DNA of 55,592 nt from SIG575 sp045534165 (GTDB lineage: Bacteria; Bacillota; Clostridia; Oscillospirales; Acutalibacteraceae): positions 1 through 55,592 of the forward strand of contig JAZSJD010000036.1 of the NCBI GenBank assembly GCA_045534165.1. Reading direction: 5' to 3'. Shown here one piece after another: positions 1 to 8,887 of the stretch. The position numbers and the translations under genes are program-made. Every line of letters starts with the position of its first letter. The first letter of the stretch is position 1. The notes under the pieces were generated by a model. That model did not search any database and was not told the origin of the DNA. It saw only the letters and a program-made list of their open reading frames with translations.

Positions 1-1647
1 AGCAAGGTCAATAGCGTTAACTGTGTAGAGCTGAATGTTGTTCTTAGCAATGTAACGTTTTGCTTCTGCAGGCATATGAGCATCAAGTTCTTCTGCTGAC
101 CACTGGCAGTTGATAAGGAATACACCGCCGGGTTTAACGTCATTAACCATCTTGTAACCTTTGATTACATATGAGGGGTTGTGACAAGCAACGAAGTCAG
201 CTTTGTTGATGTAGTAGGGGCTCTTGATGGGTTTGTCACCAAAACGAAGGTGAGAAACTGTGATACCGCCTGTTTTCTTTGAGTCATACTGGAAGTAAGC
301 CTGAACGTACTTGTCTGTATGGTCACCGATGATTTTGATTGAGTTCTTGTTAGCACCAACAGTACCGTCACCGCCAAGACCCCAGAATTTACATTCGATT
401 GTACCTTCTGCAGCTGTGTTGGGAGCTTCTTTTTCTTCAAGAGAAAGGTGTGTAACGTCGTCGTTGATACCGATTGTGAACTGTTTCTTTGAGTTTTCCT
501 TAGCAAGTTCATCATAGATAGCGAAGATGCTTGAGGGAGGTGTGTCTTTTGAACCGAGACCGTAACGGCCACCGATTACTTCAGCCTGTCTGCCCTGTGA
601 AGCAAGAGCAGCAACAACGTCAAGGAAGAGAGGTTCGCCAAGAGAACCGGGTTCTTTTGTTCTGTCAAGAACAGCGATCTTCTTAACTGTTGAGGGGATA
701 GCTTCAACAAGTTTTTCAGCTGAGAAAGGTCTGTAAAGACGAACTTTAACAAGACCAACTTTTTCACCTTTAGCTGTGAGATAGTCGATAACTTCTTCTG
801 CTACGTCACAGATTGAACCCATAGCGATGATGATTTTTTCAGCATCGGGAGCACCGTAGTAGTTGAAGAGGTTATAGTCTGTTCCAAGTTTTGCGTTTAC
901 TTTGTTCATATAATCTTCAACGATACCGGGAACAGCTTCGTAATATTCATTACAAGCTTCACGGTGCTGGAAGAAGATGTCACCATTTTCGTGTGAACCA
1001 CGCATTACGGGGTGTTCGGGATTAAGAGAACGTTTACGGAATGCATTAACAGCATCCATATCGCACATTTCTTTAAGGTCTTCGTAATCCCAGATAGAAA
1101 TTTTCTGAAGTTCATGAGATGTACGGAAACCATCGAAGAAGTTGATAAAGGGAACACGGCTATTGATTGTTGCAAGGTGAGCAACAGCACCGAGGTCCAT
1201 AACTTCCTGAGTGTTTGTTTCAGCGAGCATTGCGAAACCTGTCTGACGGCAAGCATATACGTCAGAGTGGTCGCCGAAAATGTTGAGAGCATGTGATGCT
1301 ACGCAACGAGCTGATACGTGGAAAACTGAGGGCAAAAGTTCACCTGCAATCTTATACATGTTGGGGATCATGAGAAGAAGACCCTGAGAAGCAGTATAAG
1401 TTGTTGTGAGAGCACCTGCGTTAAGTGAACCGTGAACTGTACCTGCAGCACCTGCTTCTGACTGCATTTCTGCAACCTTTACTGTTGTGCCGAAGATGTT
1501 CTTCTGTCCCTGTGCAGACCACTGGTCAACATAGTCAGCCATGGGACTTGAGGGAGTGATGGGGTAAATACCGGCAACTTCTGTGAAAGCATATGACACA
1601 TAAGCAGCAGCATTATTACCGTCCATTGTCTTGGTTTTTCTTGCCAT
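1..1647 (-). CDS. nifJ: Pyruvate:ferredoxin (flavodoxin) oxidoreductase, N-terminal part (cut by window start)
   Basis: Cytoplasmic enzyme that decarboxylates pyruvate to acetyl-CoA and CO2 and reduces ferredoxin; this would feed the Rnf complex encoded later in the window. The 549 visible codons run open to base 1, so roughly the first half of the usual ~1,170-residue protein is present. The N-terminus (MARKTKTMDGNNAAAYVSYA, then the YPITPSSPMADYVDQW stretch) is the typical domain I of PFOR; later visible segments include ATINSRVPFINFFDGFRTSHE and LYRPFSAEKLVEAIP (domain II), then the start of the gamma-type domain (ECKFWGLGGDGTVGANKNSIK). The ATG at 1647-1645 is preceded by a strong AAGGAGG. 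The thiamine-PP and 4Fe-4S domains lie outside the window. Transcribed divergently from the gene at 1911. Confidence 0.96.
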   Translation of the reverse strand, partial: MARKTKTMDGNNAAAYVSYAFTEVAGIYPITPSSPMADYVDQWSAQGQKNIFGTTVKVAEMQSEAGAAGTVHGSLNAGALTTTYTASQGLLLMIPNMYKIAGELLPSVFHVSARCVASHALNIFGDHSDVYACRQTGFAMLAETNTQEVMDLGAVAHLATINSRVPFINFFDGFRTSHELQKISIWDYEDLKEMCDMDAVNAFRKRSLNPEHPVMRGSHENGDIFFQHREACNEYYEAVPGIVEDYMNKVNAKLGTDYNLFNYYGAPDAEKIIIAMGSICDVAEEVIDYLTAKGEKVGLVKVRLYRPFSAEKLVEAIPSTVKKIAVLDRTKEPGSLGEPLFLDVVAALASQGRQAEVIGGRYGLGSKDTPPSSIFAIYDELAKENSKKQFTIGINDDVTHLSLEEKEAPNTAAEGTIECKFWGLGGDGTVGANKNSIKIIGDHTDKYVQAYFQYDSKKTGGITVSHLRFGDKPIKSPYYINKADFVACHNPSYVIKGYKMVNDVKPGGVFLINCQWSAEELDAHMPAEAKRYIAKNNIQLYTVNAIDLA

Positions 1648-1717
1648 TATGAATTTCCTCCTTATAAAATGGAAAATTAATAACTAAAGGATATACATAT
1701 ATAATATACCATTCGCA

Positions 1718-1746
1718 ATTATAACACTTTTCTACAAAAAAGTAAA
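1718..1746 (-). promoter_or_regulatory. Sigma-A type promoter of nifJ
   Basis: Read on the minus strand, TTTACT (1746-1741) and TATAAT (1723-1718) are separated by exactly 17 bases, about 70 bases upstream of the nifJ start. Seen directly; function inferred. Confidence 0.6.
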
Positions 1747-1786
1747 TAAGAAAATCAAGGATAAATCCTTATATTTTTTGGGTATA

Positions 1787-1804
1787 TTGACAATAAATTA
1801 TCAA
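1787..1804. promoter_or_regulatory. Candidate Rex-type redox operator between nifJ and the 1911 gene
   Basis: TTGACAATAAATTATCAA is an 18-bp near-palindrome that matches 11 of the 14 fixed positions of the Rex consensus TTGTTAA-N4-TTAACAA. The imperfect symmetry extends outward (TATTGA at 1785-1790, TCAATA at 1801-1806). It lies 40 bp upstream of the nifJ -35 element and 41 bp upstream of the -35 element of the divergent gene. No rex gene is in the window, and AT-rich DNA gives chance matches, so this is only a candidate. Confidence 0.3.
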
Positions 1805-1845
1805 TATATTTCTTTTTTGGAAAATAAAACCTTTTTAAAGGTGTG

Positions 1846-1874
1846 TTGACTAATTAAAGATAAAATTGTATTAT
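1846..1874 (+). promoter_or_regulatory. Promoter of the pyruvyltransferase-FrhB fusion gene
   Basis: TTGACT (1846-1851) and TATTAT (1869-1874) with 17-bp spacing. Transcription would begin near 1881, about 30 bases upstream of the start codon. Confidence 0.65.
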
Positions 1875-1910
1875 TAAAATACAATCATTCAGTAAAGGAA
1901 CGTGAATTCT

Positions 1911-4241
1911 TTGAAAAAAAGAGTAGGTATTGCAACTTTGCACAGTGCCATAAACTACGGAGTTTATCTGCAGGCATATGCGATGCAGAAAAAAGTTGAG
2001 GATTTCGGATATGATGCTGAAATAATTCACTACGTGAAGAGAACAGAAAGTGTTGCTTCATCAGGTAAAAAATCCAAAATAAAGAGAGCATTGATGCATC
2101 CCATTCAGACGAAGAAAATTATTGAAAATAAAATTATGAAATCAGGAAGTAATTTTGCGGGCAGAAGTTTTGATTTTTCAAAATTTGCATCTGCAGAATT
2201 CAATCTTACAAGACTTTGCAACAATATGTCTGATGCAAAAGAAATAGGGGAAAAATACGATGCCTGCGTTTGCGGAAGTGACCAGATATGGAACCCTGTT
2301 CATACTGATTGCAATCCCTATTATTTTCTTCAGTTTGTTCCTGCTGAAAAAAGAATTGCCTATGCTCCAAGTGTTGCTTGTGAAGAAATTCCTGAAAAAT
2401 ATCTTGAAAATTTCAAAGAATATATCTCATCATTTTCTTCAATATCTGTGAGAGAATCTTCAGGAGCAGAACTTGTTGAAAAAATCACAGGAAGAAAATG
2501 TGAAAATACAGTAGACCCCACCCTGCTTTATGATAAAGAATTCTGGAATAAATTTGCTTTGCCCGAAAGACTGGTTGATGAACCATACATCTTTTGCTAT
2601 TTCCTCGGTGGTACGGATATACACAAAAAGGCAATAGAAAAAATTGAAAAAGAAATCGGCAAAAAGATAATTTTTTCACCTTTTGATTCTGAAATAAATA
2701 ACCTGAAAAAAGGTGAGAAAATTTATGCAAATATAGAGGAGTTTTTAACTCTCGTAAGAGATGCTGATTTTGTCCTGACTGATTCTTTCCACGGTGTGGC
2801 TTTTTCTGTTAATTTCAGAAAAAGTTTTGTTGCAGTAAAAAGAAAAGATACAGATGCAGGCAAACACACAAGAATAAATGATTTTCTTTCAAAAATCGGT
2901 CTTGCAGACAGAATTTTAACAGACGAAAATTTAGATACCTTTAATTTTTCTGAAATAAACTATGAAGAAAGCGAAAAAGTTTTACAGAATTGGATAAAAT
3001 CTTCAGAAGATTATTTCAGGAAATCTTTGGAAAAAGTATTGAACAAAGATGAAAAAACAGAAAAGAAAAACATTTCTGTTTTGCCACCAAAAAGTTGTTA
3101 CGGTTGCACAGCTTGTGCAAATGCTTGTCCCAAAAATGCAATTGAGATGAAAGCTGACGAGCTAGGTTATCTTTATGCGGAAGTTGATGAAGAAAAGTGC
3201 ATCAATTGCGGACTTTGCCTGAAAAAATGTGAAGTTGTAAAAGAAAATGTTTCACGTCATAATGATTTTGAAACAGATTGTTTTATTGCCTGGATGAGAG
3301 ATGCAGAAAAGTTAAAGAAAAGTTCATCAGGCGGTATGTTCTATGCCCTTGCAGAAAAGATGATTGAAGATGGCGGTTACGTTGCAGGTGCAGTTTACAC
3401 AGATGATTATAAAGGTGTAAAAACAATAGTTTCAAATGATATTGAAGATGTAAAAAGAATGAGAGGCTCAAAATATTTCCAGAGTGATAAAGGAAATGTT
3501 TTTGCACAGACAAAAGAGCTTCTTGAAAAAGGTGAAAAAGTATTTTTCAGTGCATCGCCTTGTGAGTGCGGAGCTTTAGATGCTTTTCTCGGTAAAAAAT
3601 ATGAAAATCTTCTGACAATGAGTTACATCTGCCACGGTCCTTCAGCACCGAAAGTTCTTGAAAAATATATTGATGAAATAGAAAAAGAAAAGCAAAGTAA
3701 AGTTACATTTTTCACAACAAGATATAAGAAAGACGGAAAGCATCTTCCCTTATATCTGAAAGCAGATTTTGAAAATGGTGATGAAAAACTTGAGGAATAT
3801 GCACCGTCAGATATTGCAAGAATTTTTATGAGCGGATGTGCAATGAGAAATTCTTGTCTTAACTGTAAGTTCAAATCTTTACCTCCGTTTTCGGATATCT
3901 ACGTGGGAGATGTGGGCGGAAAATATTATCCCGTTGACAGCATAAATCCCAAAGGTGCTTCCTGTGTTTTTGTTTCAAGCGAAAAAGGGAAAAAAGCACT
4001 TGAAGAAATAAGGGACAGACTTTATGTTACAGATGCAGATGTGGATAAAATGATTCAGAGCAGAAACAATATTCTTTTTGCATCAAAAGCGCCTACATTT
4101 GAAAAAGCTGAAGAATTCAGGAAAAATTTCCGTGAAAAAGGTGTTCAGGAAACGGCAATAAAAATGTTCCCCAGACCGTCAAAGAAAAAGCTTATGATAG
4201 GTAAAGCCAAAGCAATTGTAAAAAAGGTAATAATGAAATGA
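1911..4241 (+). CDS. Polysaccharide pyruvyl transferase / 2x[4Fe-4S] ferredoxin / FrhB-type flavoprotein fusion
   Basis: Three modules in one polypeptide. Residues ~1-370 resemble the polysaccharide pyruvyl transferase family (WcaK/CsaB type), with the family-like opening RVGIATLHSAINYGVYLQAY and the VLTDSFHGVAFSVNFRK segment. Residues ~396-440 hold two 4Fe-4S motifs (CYGCTACANACP and CINCGLCLKKC). Residues ~455-760 resemble coenzyme F420 hydrogenase/dehydrogenase beta subunit (FrhB), including SSSGGMFYALAEKM and a Cys-containing CHGPSAP segment. Known single-domain relatives occur in polysaccharide clusters; the function of the fused form is not known to me and may be reductive modification or pyruvylation of a glycan. 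TTG at 1911 is preferred because AAAGGAA ends 10 bases upstream; an in-frame GTG at 1902 is only one base from it. The stop overlaps the next ATG by four bases. Confidence 0.85.
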   Translation: MKKRVGIATLHSAINYGVYLQAYAMQKKVEDFGYDAEIIHYVKRTESVASSGKKSKIKRALMHPIQTKKIIENKIMKSGSNFAGRSFDFSKFASAEFNLTRLCNNMSDAKEIGEKYDACVCGSDQIWNPVHTDCNPYYFLQFVPAEKRIAYAPSVACEEIPEKYLENFKEYISSFSSISVRESSGAELVEKITGRKCENTVDPTLLYDKEFWNKFALPERLVDEPYIFCYFLGGTDIHKKAIEKIEKEIGKKIIFSPFDSEINNLKKGEKIYANIEEFLTLVRDADFVLTDSFHGVAFSVNFRKSFVAVKRKDTDAGKHTRINDFLSKIGLADRILTDENLDTFNFSEINYEESEKVLQNWIKSSEDYFRKSLEKVLNKDEKTEKKNISVLPPKSCYGCTACANACPKNAIEMKADELGYLYAEVDEEKCINCGLCLKKCEVVKENVSRHNDFETDCFIAWMRDAEKLKKSSSGGMFYALAEKMIEDGGYVAGAVYTDDYKGVKTIVSNDIEDVKRMRGSKYFQSDKGNVFAQTKELLEKGEKVFFSASPCECGALDAFLGKKYENLLTMSYICHGPSAPKVLEKYIDEIEKEKQSKVTFFTTRYKKDGKHLPLYLKADFENGDEKLEEYAPSDIARIFMSGCAMRNSCLNCKFKSLPPFSDIYVGDVGGKYYPVDSINPKGASCVFVSSEKGKKALEEIRDRLYVTDADVDKMIQSRNNILFASKAPTFEKAEEFRKNFREKGVQETAIKMFPRPSKKKLMIGKAKAIVKKVIMK

Positions 4242-5218
4242 GCAGAAAAGCAGAAATTTTTATTCAGGACAGAGCAGACCCTTTTGTAACAAGAGGAAGT
4301 GACGGTTGGTATTATTTCACATCATCATACCCTATGTATGGTCATAAAGACAAAGAGGGATATGACAGGATTATTCTGCGACGTGCAAAAACAATTGATG
4401 AACTGAAATTTGCAGAAGAAAAAGTCATATGGGATGAGAAAAATTCAGAAACATCTTTCAGATTTATATGGGCACCTGAAATTCACGAAATAAACGGAAA
4501 ATGGTATGTGTTTTTTGCTACAAGCGCAAGTGAAAATAATGTGTGGGATATTAATTGTCACGCAATAATGTGTTGCGGAAAAGACCCATATAATGACGGT
4601 TGGATTGATAAAGGAAAATTTGTTGCTTGTGATGGTGATGATTTTCCTTTCACCGGTTTTTCTCTTGATATGACACACTTTGAATGTAAAGGAAAACATT
4701 TTGTTGCCTGGGCACAGAACGGGGGAAACTCAAATATATATTTAGCTCCCATAAATCCTGATGAACCCTGGAAGACAACAGGCAGACATATGCTTCTGAC
4801 AAAGCCCGGGTATGATTGGGAAAAAGTGAAAATTCCTGTTAATGAGGGACCTGCTGTAATGATACACGGCGGAAAAATATTTCTTGCTTTTTCTGCCTCG
4901 GCAACGGGTCCTGAATATTGTATCGGATTAATGTATGCAGATGAAAATGCAGATTTAATGGATATAAAAAGCTGGACAAAAATGCCACAGCCTTTGCTGA
5001 CTTCAAATGACCTTGATGGTGAATATGGTCCCGGACACAATTCTTTTGTTAAAGACGAAGATGGCAACTGGGTTTTTGTTTACCATTCAAGAGATGAAGA
5101 ATGTTTCAACGGTAATTGCGGATATTCGCAGGAAGATCCGCTTTATGACCCTTGCAGAAGTGCAAGAAAAAGAATAGTTTTGTGGGATGAAAACGGTTTT
5201 CCTATATTGAATGGTTAA
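4238..5218 (+). CDS. Glycoside hydrolase family 43-like protein (cytoplasmic)
   Basis: A 326-residue five-bladed-propeller glycosidase of the GH43 type, a family containing arabinofuranosidases, arabinanases and xylosidases; the substrate cannot be read from sequence. Expected catalytic residues are visible: Asp14 in RADPFV (base), Asp144 in SLDMTHF (pKa modulator) and Glu203 in NEGPAV (acid), together with IWAPEIH and the GPGHNSF loop typical of the family. No signal peptide is seen, so it should act inside the cell on imported oligosaccharides or a glycan precursor. ATGA overlap with the upstream fusion gene implies translational coupling and suggests that the two act on related carbohydrate. 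Confidence 0.85.
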   Translation: MSRKAEIFIQDRADPFVTRGSDGWYYFTSSYPMYGHKDKEGYDRIILRRAKTIDELKFAEEKVIWDEKNSETSFRFIWAPEIHEINGKWYVFFATSASENNVWDINCHAIMCCGKDPYNDGWIDKGKFVACDGDDFPFTGFSLDMTHFECKGKHFVAWAQNGGNSNIYLAPINPDEPWKTTGRHMLLTKPGYDWEKVKIPVNEGPAVMIHGGKIFLAFSASATGPEYCIGLMYADENADLMDIKSWTKMPQPLLTSNDLDGEYGPGHNSFVKDEDGNWVFVYHSRDEECFNGNCGYSQEDPLYDPCRSARKRIVLWDENGFPILNG

Positions 5219-5252
5219 AAAAACACGATGCATTGCATCGTGTTTTTTATTA
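5219..5252. terminator. Bidirectional intrinsic terminator
   Basis: The inverted repeat AAACACGATGC/GCATCGTGTTT (5221-5231 and 5235-5245, loop ATT) is flanked by an A-run on the left and a T-run on the right. It can therefore stop both the GH43 transcript and the convergent glyS transcript. Confidence 0.85.
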
Positions 5253-5253
5253 C

Positions 5254-6633
5254 TCAGAATTTAATTTTTTCTTCGATATAAGCAGCAACTTCATCAATGG
5301 GAAGTCTTACCTGTTCCATTGAATCTCTTTCTCTTACTGTTACGCAGTTATCTTCAAGAGAATCAAAGTCGAAAGTGATGCAGTAGGGAGTACCGATTTC
5401 ATCTTCACGGCGGTATCTCTTACCGATTGAACCTGTTTCGTCAAAGTCTGTCATAAAGTGCTTGTTAAGTTTTTCATAAACTTTAAGAGCATCTTCTGAA
5501 AGTTTCTTTGAAAGAGGAAGAACAGCAGCTTTATAAGGTGCAACTGCAGGATTAAGATGGAGAACAACACGTGTATCGTTCTTTTCAGCATCAAGAACTT
5601 CTTCGTCGTAAGCTTCGCAGAGCAGAGCAAGAACTGTTCTGTCAAGACCATATGTAGATTCAATAATATAAGGAACATATCTTTCGTTTGTTTCAGGGTC
5701 AAGGTAATCAATTCTCTGTCCGCTGTATTCCTGATGTCTTGTAAGGTCGAAGTCTGTTCTGTTATGTGTACCGTTGATTTCGCCCCAACCGAAGGGGAAA
5801 AGGAATTCGATATCGCAAGCAGCTTTTGCATAGTGAGCAAGTTTTTCATGGTCGTGGTAGCGGAGATTTTCCTCTTTGATACCAAGGTCCTTATAATACT
5901 GCATGCCATATTCTTTAAAGTAATCGTAAAGGTCGTTATCTGTGCCTTCTTTACAGAATGTCTGGAATTCCATCTGTTCAAATTCAATTGTTCTGAAAGT
6001 GAAGTTACCGGGAGTAATTTCGTTACGGAAAGCTTTACCGATCTGACCGACGCTGAAGGGGAGCTTTGCTCTCATTGTACGCTGAACATTAAGGAAGTTT
6101 ACATATTCACCCTGTGCATTTTCGGGACGAAGGTAAATAACGCTCTTTGAATCGTTAGTAACACCACGGAAAGTCTGGAACATAAGGTTGAATTCACGGA
6201 TATCTGTGAAGTTATGTTTGCCACAGTTAGGGCAAGGAATTGAATGAGCTTTGATATACTCAAACATTTCTTCTTTTGTCATACCGTCAGCATGAGCATT
6301 TTCATCAAAATCATCAATGAGGTTGTCGGCTCTGTGACGCATTTTACATTCTTTACAGTCGAGAAGCGGGTCAGAGAAACTTGCAACGTGACCGCTTGCT
6401 TCCCATACTCTGGGGTGCATGAGGATATCAGCATCAACTTCGTAGCTGTTTTTTCTTTCCTGAATAAATCTTTTTCTCCATGTATCTTTTACGTTATTTT
6501 TAAGTCTTGCGCCAAGAGGACCATAATCCCATGTGTTTGCGAGACCACCGTAAATTTCACTGCCGGGGAAGATGAAGCCTCTGCCTTTGCAAAGAGCAAC
6601 TACTTTTTCCATAGTTTTTTCTGTGTTCTTCAT
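5254..6633 (-). CDS. glyS: Glycyl-tRNA synthetase, single-chain (homodimeric) type
   Basis: Charges tRNA-Gly; class II synthetase of the alpha2 type, as in many Clostridia and Actinobacteria, rather than the alpha2beta2 type. The 459 residues start GRGFIFPGSEIYGGLANTWD and contain the class II motif 2 region (FRNEITPGNFTFRTIEFEQM), a CKECKMRHRAD zinc-type segment with a second CPNCGKHNF pair, the glycine-site IESTYGLDRTVLALL motif and a C-terminal anticodon-binding domain. The length is normal. It sits 13 bases downstream of the phosphoesterase gene on the same strand, so the two probably share a transcript. No T-box leader is seen upstream. Confidence 0.97.
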   Translation of the reverse strand: MKNTEKTMEKVVALCKGRGFIFPGSEIYGGLANTWDYGPLGARLKNNVKDTWRKRFIQERKNSYEVDADILMHPRVWEASGHVASFSDPLLDCKECKMRHRADNLIDDFDENAHADGMTKEEMFEYIKAHSIPCPNCGKHNFTDIREFNLMFQTFRGVTNDSKSVIYLRPENAQGEYVNFLNVQRTMRAKLPFSVGQIGKAFRNEITPGNFTFRTIEFEQMEFQTFCKEGTDNDLYDYFKEYGMQYYKDLGIKEENLRYHDHEKLAHYAKAACDIEFLFPFGWGEINGTHNRTDFDLTRHQEYSGQRIDYLDPETNERYVPYIIESTYGLDRTVLALLCEAYDEEVLDAEKNDTRVVLHLNPAVAPYKAAVLPLSKKLSEDALKVYEKLNKHFMTDFDETGSIGKRYRREDEIGTPYCITFDFDSLEDNCVTVRERDSMEQVRLPIDEVAAYIEEKIKF

Positions 6634-6646
6634 ATTTCTGACTCCT

Positions 6647-7360
6647 TTATACTGTTTGAATAATATCGTTTGTTAATGATTCTTCTGTTGACATATTAAT
6701 GATTTTCTGATAAACACCGATATGAGTAGAAGAAATATATTTATCTATATGCATACTGCCGAAGTACCAGCAACTGAATTCGCAGGACTGGCTTAATTCT
6801 TCAAGATAAGTATTAAGACCGGTGATACGTGCTGAATCTGTATCCTGCAGAAGAAGAAGACCTTTGATTTTTGCAGGTGGCTCATGGGAAAGAATAAAGT
6901 CAACGCAGAAATCTCTTTCCTGAAGTCTTTTTGCACCATCAATGAGCTCCTGCCTTACAGGTGTTTCATCGCTTGACCAGGTATCTTTTTCATATCTCAA
7001 ATCGATATCCGGGCTTTCACCACCGCCCATAACAAAAATACTTTTACCTTCAAAATCATAAATCTGACCTCGTTGAAGGTAGTATATATTATCACTTATT
7101 TTTCTTGCAAGTCCACCTTTGTATGTGCCGAGTTTATAATTTTTCAGAAGCTCAAAATTTTCGTGAGTACCGTCAATAAAACAGATGTTATATTTTTTTG
7201 AAGATAACTTTTTAAGATTTCTTCTTTCCTGGGGACTGTTGTCCCAGATAAAGCCGAAATCACCGCACACAAAAAGCGTATCACCTTTTTTTAACTTTTT
7301 AAGTTCTTTTACGGAAAAACGTCCGATATTTCCGTGGGTATCTCCCGTTACATAAAGCAA
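6647..7360 (-). CDS. Calcineurin-like metallophosphoesterase
   Basis: A 237-residue member of the calcineurin-type metallophosphoesterase superfamily, which uses two metal ions to hydrolyse phosphate esters; substrate unknown. Metal-ligand blocks are visible in order: GDTHGN near residue 6, CGDFGFIWD near 32, a GTHEN version of the usual GNHE near 65, and SHEPP near 160. The start is TTG at 7360, supported by AAGGAGG seven bases upstream; no ATG in this frame is near it. No signal peptide or membrane segment. Upstream of and probably cotranscribed with glyS. Confidence 0.85.
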   Translation of the reverse strand: MLYVTGDTHGNIGRFSVKELKKLKKGDTLFVCGDFGFIWDNSPQERRNLKKLSSKKYNICFIDGTHENFELLKNYKLGTYKGGLARKISDNIYYLQRGQIYDFEGKSIFVMGGGESPDIDLRYEKDTWSSDETPVRQELIDGAKRLQERDFCVDFILSHEPPAKIKGLLLLQDTDSARITGLNTYLEELSQSCEFSCWYFGSMHIDKYISSTHIGVYQKIINMSTEESLTNDIIQTV

Positions 7361-7401
7361 GGCGCAACCTCCTTTTCTGTTGGAAATAATTAAAAATCAT
7401 C

Positions 7402-7430
7402 TTGATATAAACGGAATTATAATATATAAT
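7402..7430 (+). promoter_or_regulatory. Promoter of the D,D-carboxypeptidase gene
   Basis: TTGATA (7402-7407), 17-bp spacer, TATAAT (7425-7430). A second TATAAT on the opposite strand (7421-7416) may serve the divergent phosphoesterase-glyS operon, but its -35 element is poor. Confidence 0.65.
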
Positions 7431-7465
7431 AAAATATATTATACAACAATATGGGTGACTTGTCT

Positions 7466-8782
7466 ATGAGAAAAATAGTAATTTTTTTATTATCTGCAAC
7501 AATTTTTCTGTCTATATTAACTCCTTTGACTTGTTTTGCGGAGTATAACGACTCAATTGAATTACGTGCAGATATTGCATGCGTAATATGCACAGATAAT
7601 GATGAGGCGATATTCAACAAAAATTATAATAAGAGAACAGCACCTGCAAGTCTTACAAAAATTATGACTGCACTTGTGGCTCTGGAAAATTGCAAAGACC
7701 TGAATTCTCCTGTTATAATTTCACAATATGCACTTGATTCCCTTGTGGGTACAGACTCATCAATCGCCGGCCTTGTTCCGGGAGAAAAAGTTACAATGTA
7801 CGATTTGCTTAATTGTCTTATGGTAAAAAGTGCTAATGAGGCGGCAATTGCAATAGCAGAATATGTTGGCGGTTCAGTTCCTGCTTTTCTTGAAATGATG
7901 AATAAAAAAGCAAAAGATCTGGGATGTACAAACACAAACTATGTGAATGTTCACGGTCTTGATGAAGAGGGGCAGTACACAACTGCTCACGACCTTTACC
8001 TTATTTGTAAAGAAGCAATGAAAAATCCTACTTTTGTAAAAATTGTAGGAAAAACAAGTTACACAATGCCCAAAACAAATATGCAGGATGAAAGAATTCT
8101 TCCGGCAACAAACCTTATGATAAATTCCAATTATGCAGATTGTTACTTACCTTATGTTACAGGAATAAAAACCGGTACAACTGACGATGCAGGTCGATGC
8201 ATTATCACAAAAGCGAGTAAAAACGGATATAATTATATCGCTATTGTTATGGGCGCAAAGCTTGAAGATGCTGTGCCGGGTGAAATTGCAGAAAACATAG
8301 CTTTTATTGAATGCAAAAAAATGATTGAATGGACTTTTGCAAACATCAAATATAAAGTTGTTGCAGAAGAAAATGAAATCATAACAGTTGTTGATGTGAA
8401 ATATTCATGGTCAGCAGATACACTTGAACTTGTTCCTGCAAAAGATGTGGCAGCCCTTGTTCCTTCAAATCTTGATTCTTCAAGTATTTACATTCAGCCG
8501 AACACAGACACTCCTGATGTTCTGAATGCTCCTGTCAAAAAAGGAGAAAAAGTAGGAACTGCAACAGTTTATTATGCAGGCAAGGAAATTGCAACAACAG
8601 ACCTTGTTGCTTCAAAGAATGTAAGCAGAAGTCTTATTCTTGCAACAGGCGGACTTATTGCCGCAGCATGGAACTCTGTTATAGGAAAAATCATATTTAT
8701 TCTTCTGTTTCTTCTGATAGCAGGATATATAGCTCTTACTGTATATATCAATAAGAAAAAAGGTAAAAGAAAAAGAAGATAA
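7466..8782 (+). CDS. D-alanyl-D-alanine carboxypeptidase (penicillin-binding protein 5 family)
   Basis: Trims the terminal D-Ala of peptidoglycan stem peptides outside the membrane. A signal peptide is visible (MRKIVIFLLSATIFLSILTP, cleavage near CFA-EYN). The serine-peptidase motifs are in order: SLTK near residue 62, SAN in VKSANEAA, and KTG in GIKTGTTDDAG. A C-terminal domain of PBP5 type follows, then a strong transmembrane helix (IIFILLFLLIAGYIALTVYI) and a basic tail KKKGKRKRR, so it is anchored by a true membrane segment rather than the amphipathic helix of classical PBP5. ATG at 7466 is chosen because it opens the signal peptide and has GGGTGA upstream; an ATG at 7451 in frame has no ribosome site. 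Confidence 0.93.
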   Translation: MRKIVIFLLSATIFLSILTPLTCFAEYNDSIELRADIACVICTDNDEAIFNKNYNKRTAPASLTKIMTALVALENCKDLNSPVIISQYALDSLVGTDSSIAGLVPGEKVTMYDLLNCLMVKSANEAAIAIAEYVGGSVPAFLEMMNKKAKDLGCTNTNYVNVHGLDEEGQYTTAHDLYLICKEAMKNPTFVKIVGKTSYTMPKTNMQDERILPATNLMINSNYADCYLPYVTGIKTGTTDDAGRCIITKASKNGYNYIAIVMGAKLEDAVPGEIAENIAFIECKKMIEWTFANIKYKVVAEENEIITVVDVKYSWSADTLELVPAKDVAALVPSNLDSSSIYIQPNTDTPDVLNAPVKKGEKVGTATVYYAGKEIATTDLVASKNVSRSLILATGGLIAAAWNSVIGKIIFILLFLLIAGYIALTVYINKKKGKRKRR

Positions 8783-8811
8783 ATTTAACAAAATTATAAT
8801 AGTTAAATCTA

Positions 8812-8840
8812 TTGAAATTTCACACCAGGTATGTTATTAT
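8812..8840 (+). promoter_or_regulatory. Promoter of the ceramidase/cohesin-like operon
   Basis: TTGAAA (8812-8817), 17-bp spacer, TATTAT (8835-8840), about 50 bases before the ATG at 8888. It probably drives 8888-13590, where gaps are only 32 and 18 bases. Confidence 0.6.
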
Positions 8841-8887
8841 TTCAGTATGGAGTAATATTCATAAAAAAATAAAGGAGTAAATGCGAA

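Noticed and set aside
1781..1815. Additional promoter from TTGACA at 1787
   Set aside because: No -10 element occurs at 16-18 bp spacing; the hexamer is better explained as part of the palindrome.
4558..5067. 169-codon minus-strand frame inside the GH43 gene
   Set aside because: The plus strand has clear GH43 catalytic motifs throughout; the antisense frame has no ribosome site or recognisable motif.
5557..6150. 197-codon plus-strand frame inside glyS
   Set aside because: Antisense shadow of a conserved synthetase gene; product is Phe/Val-rich with no domain.
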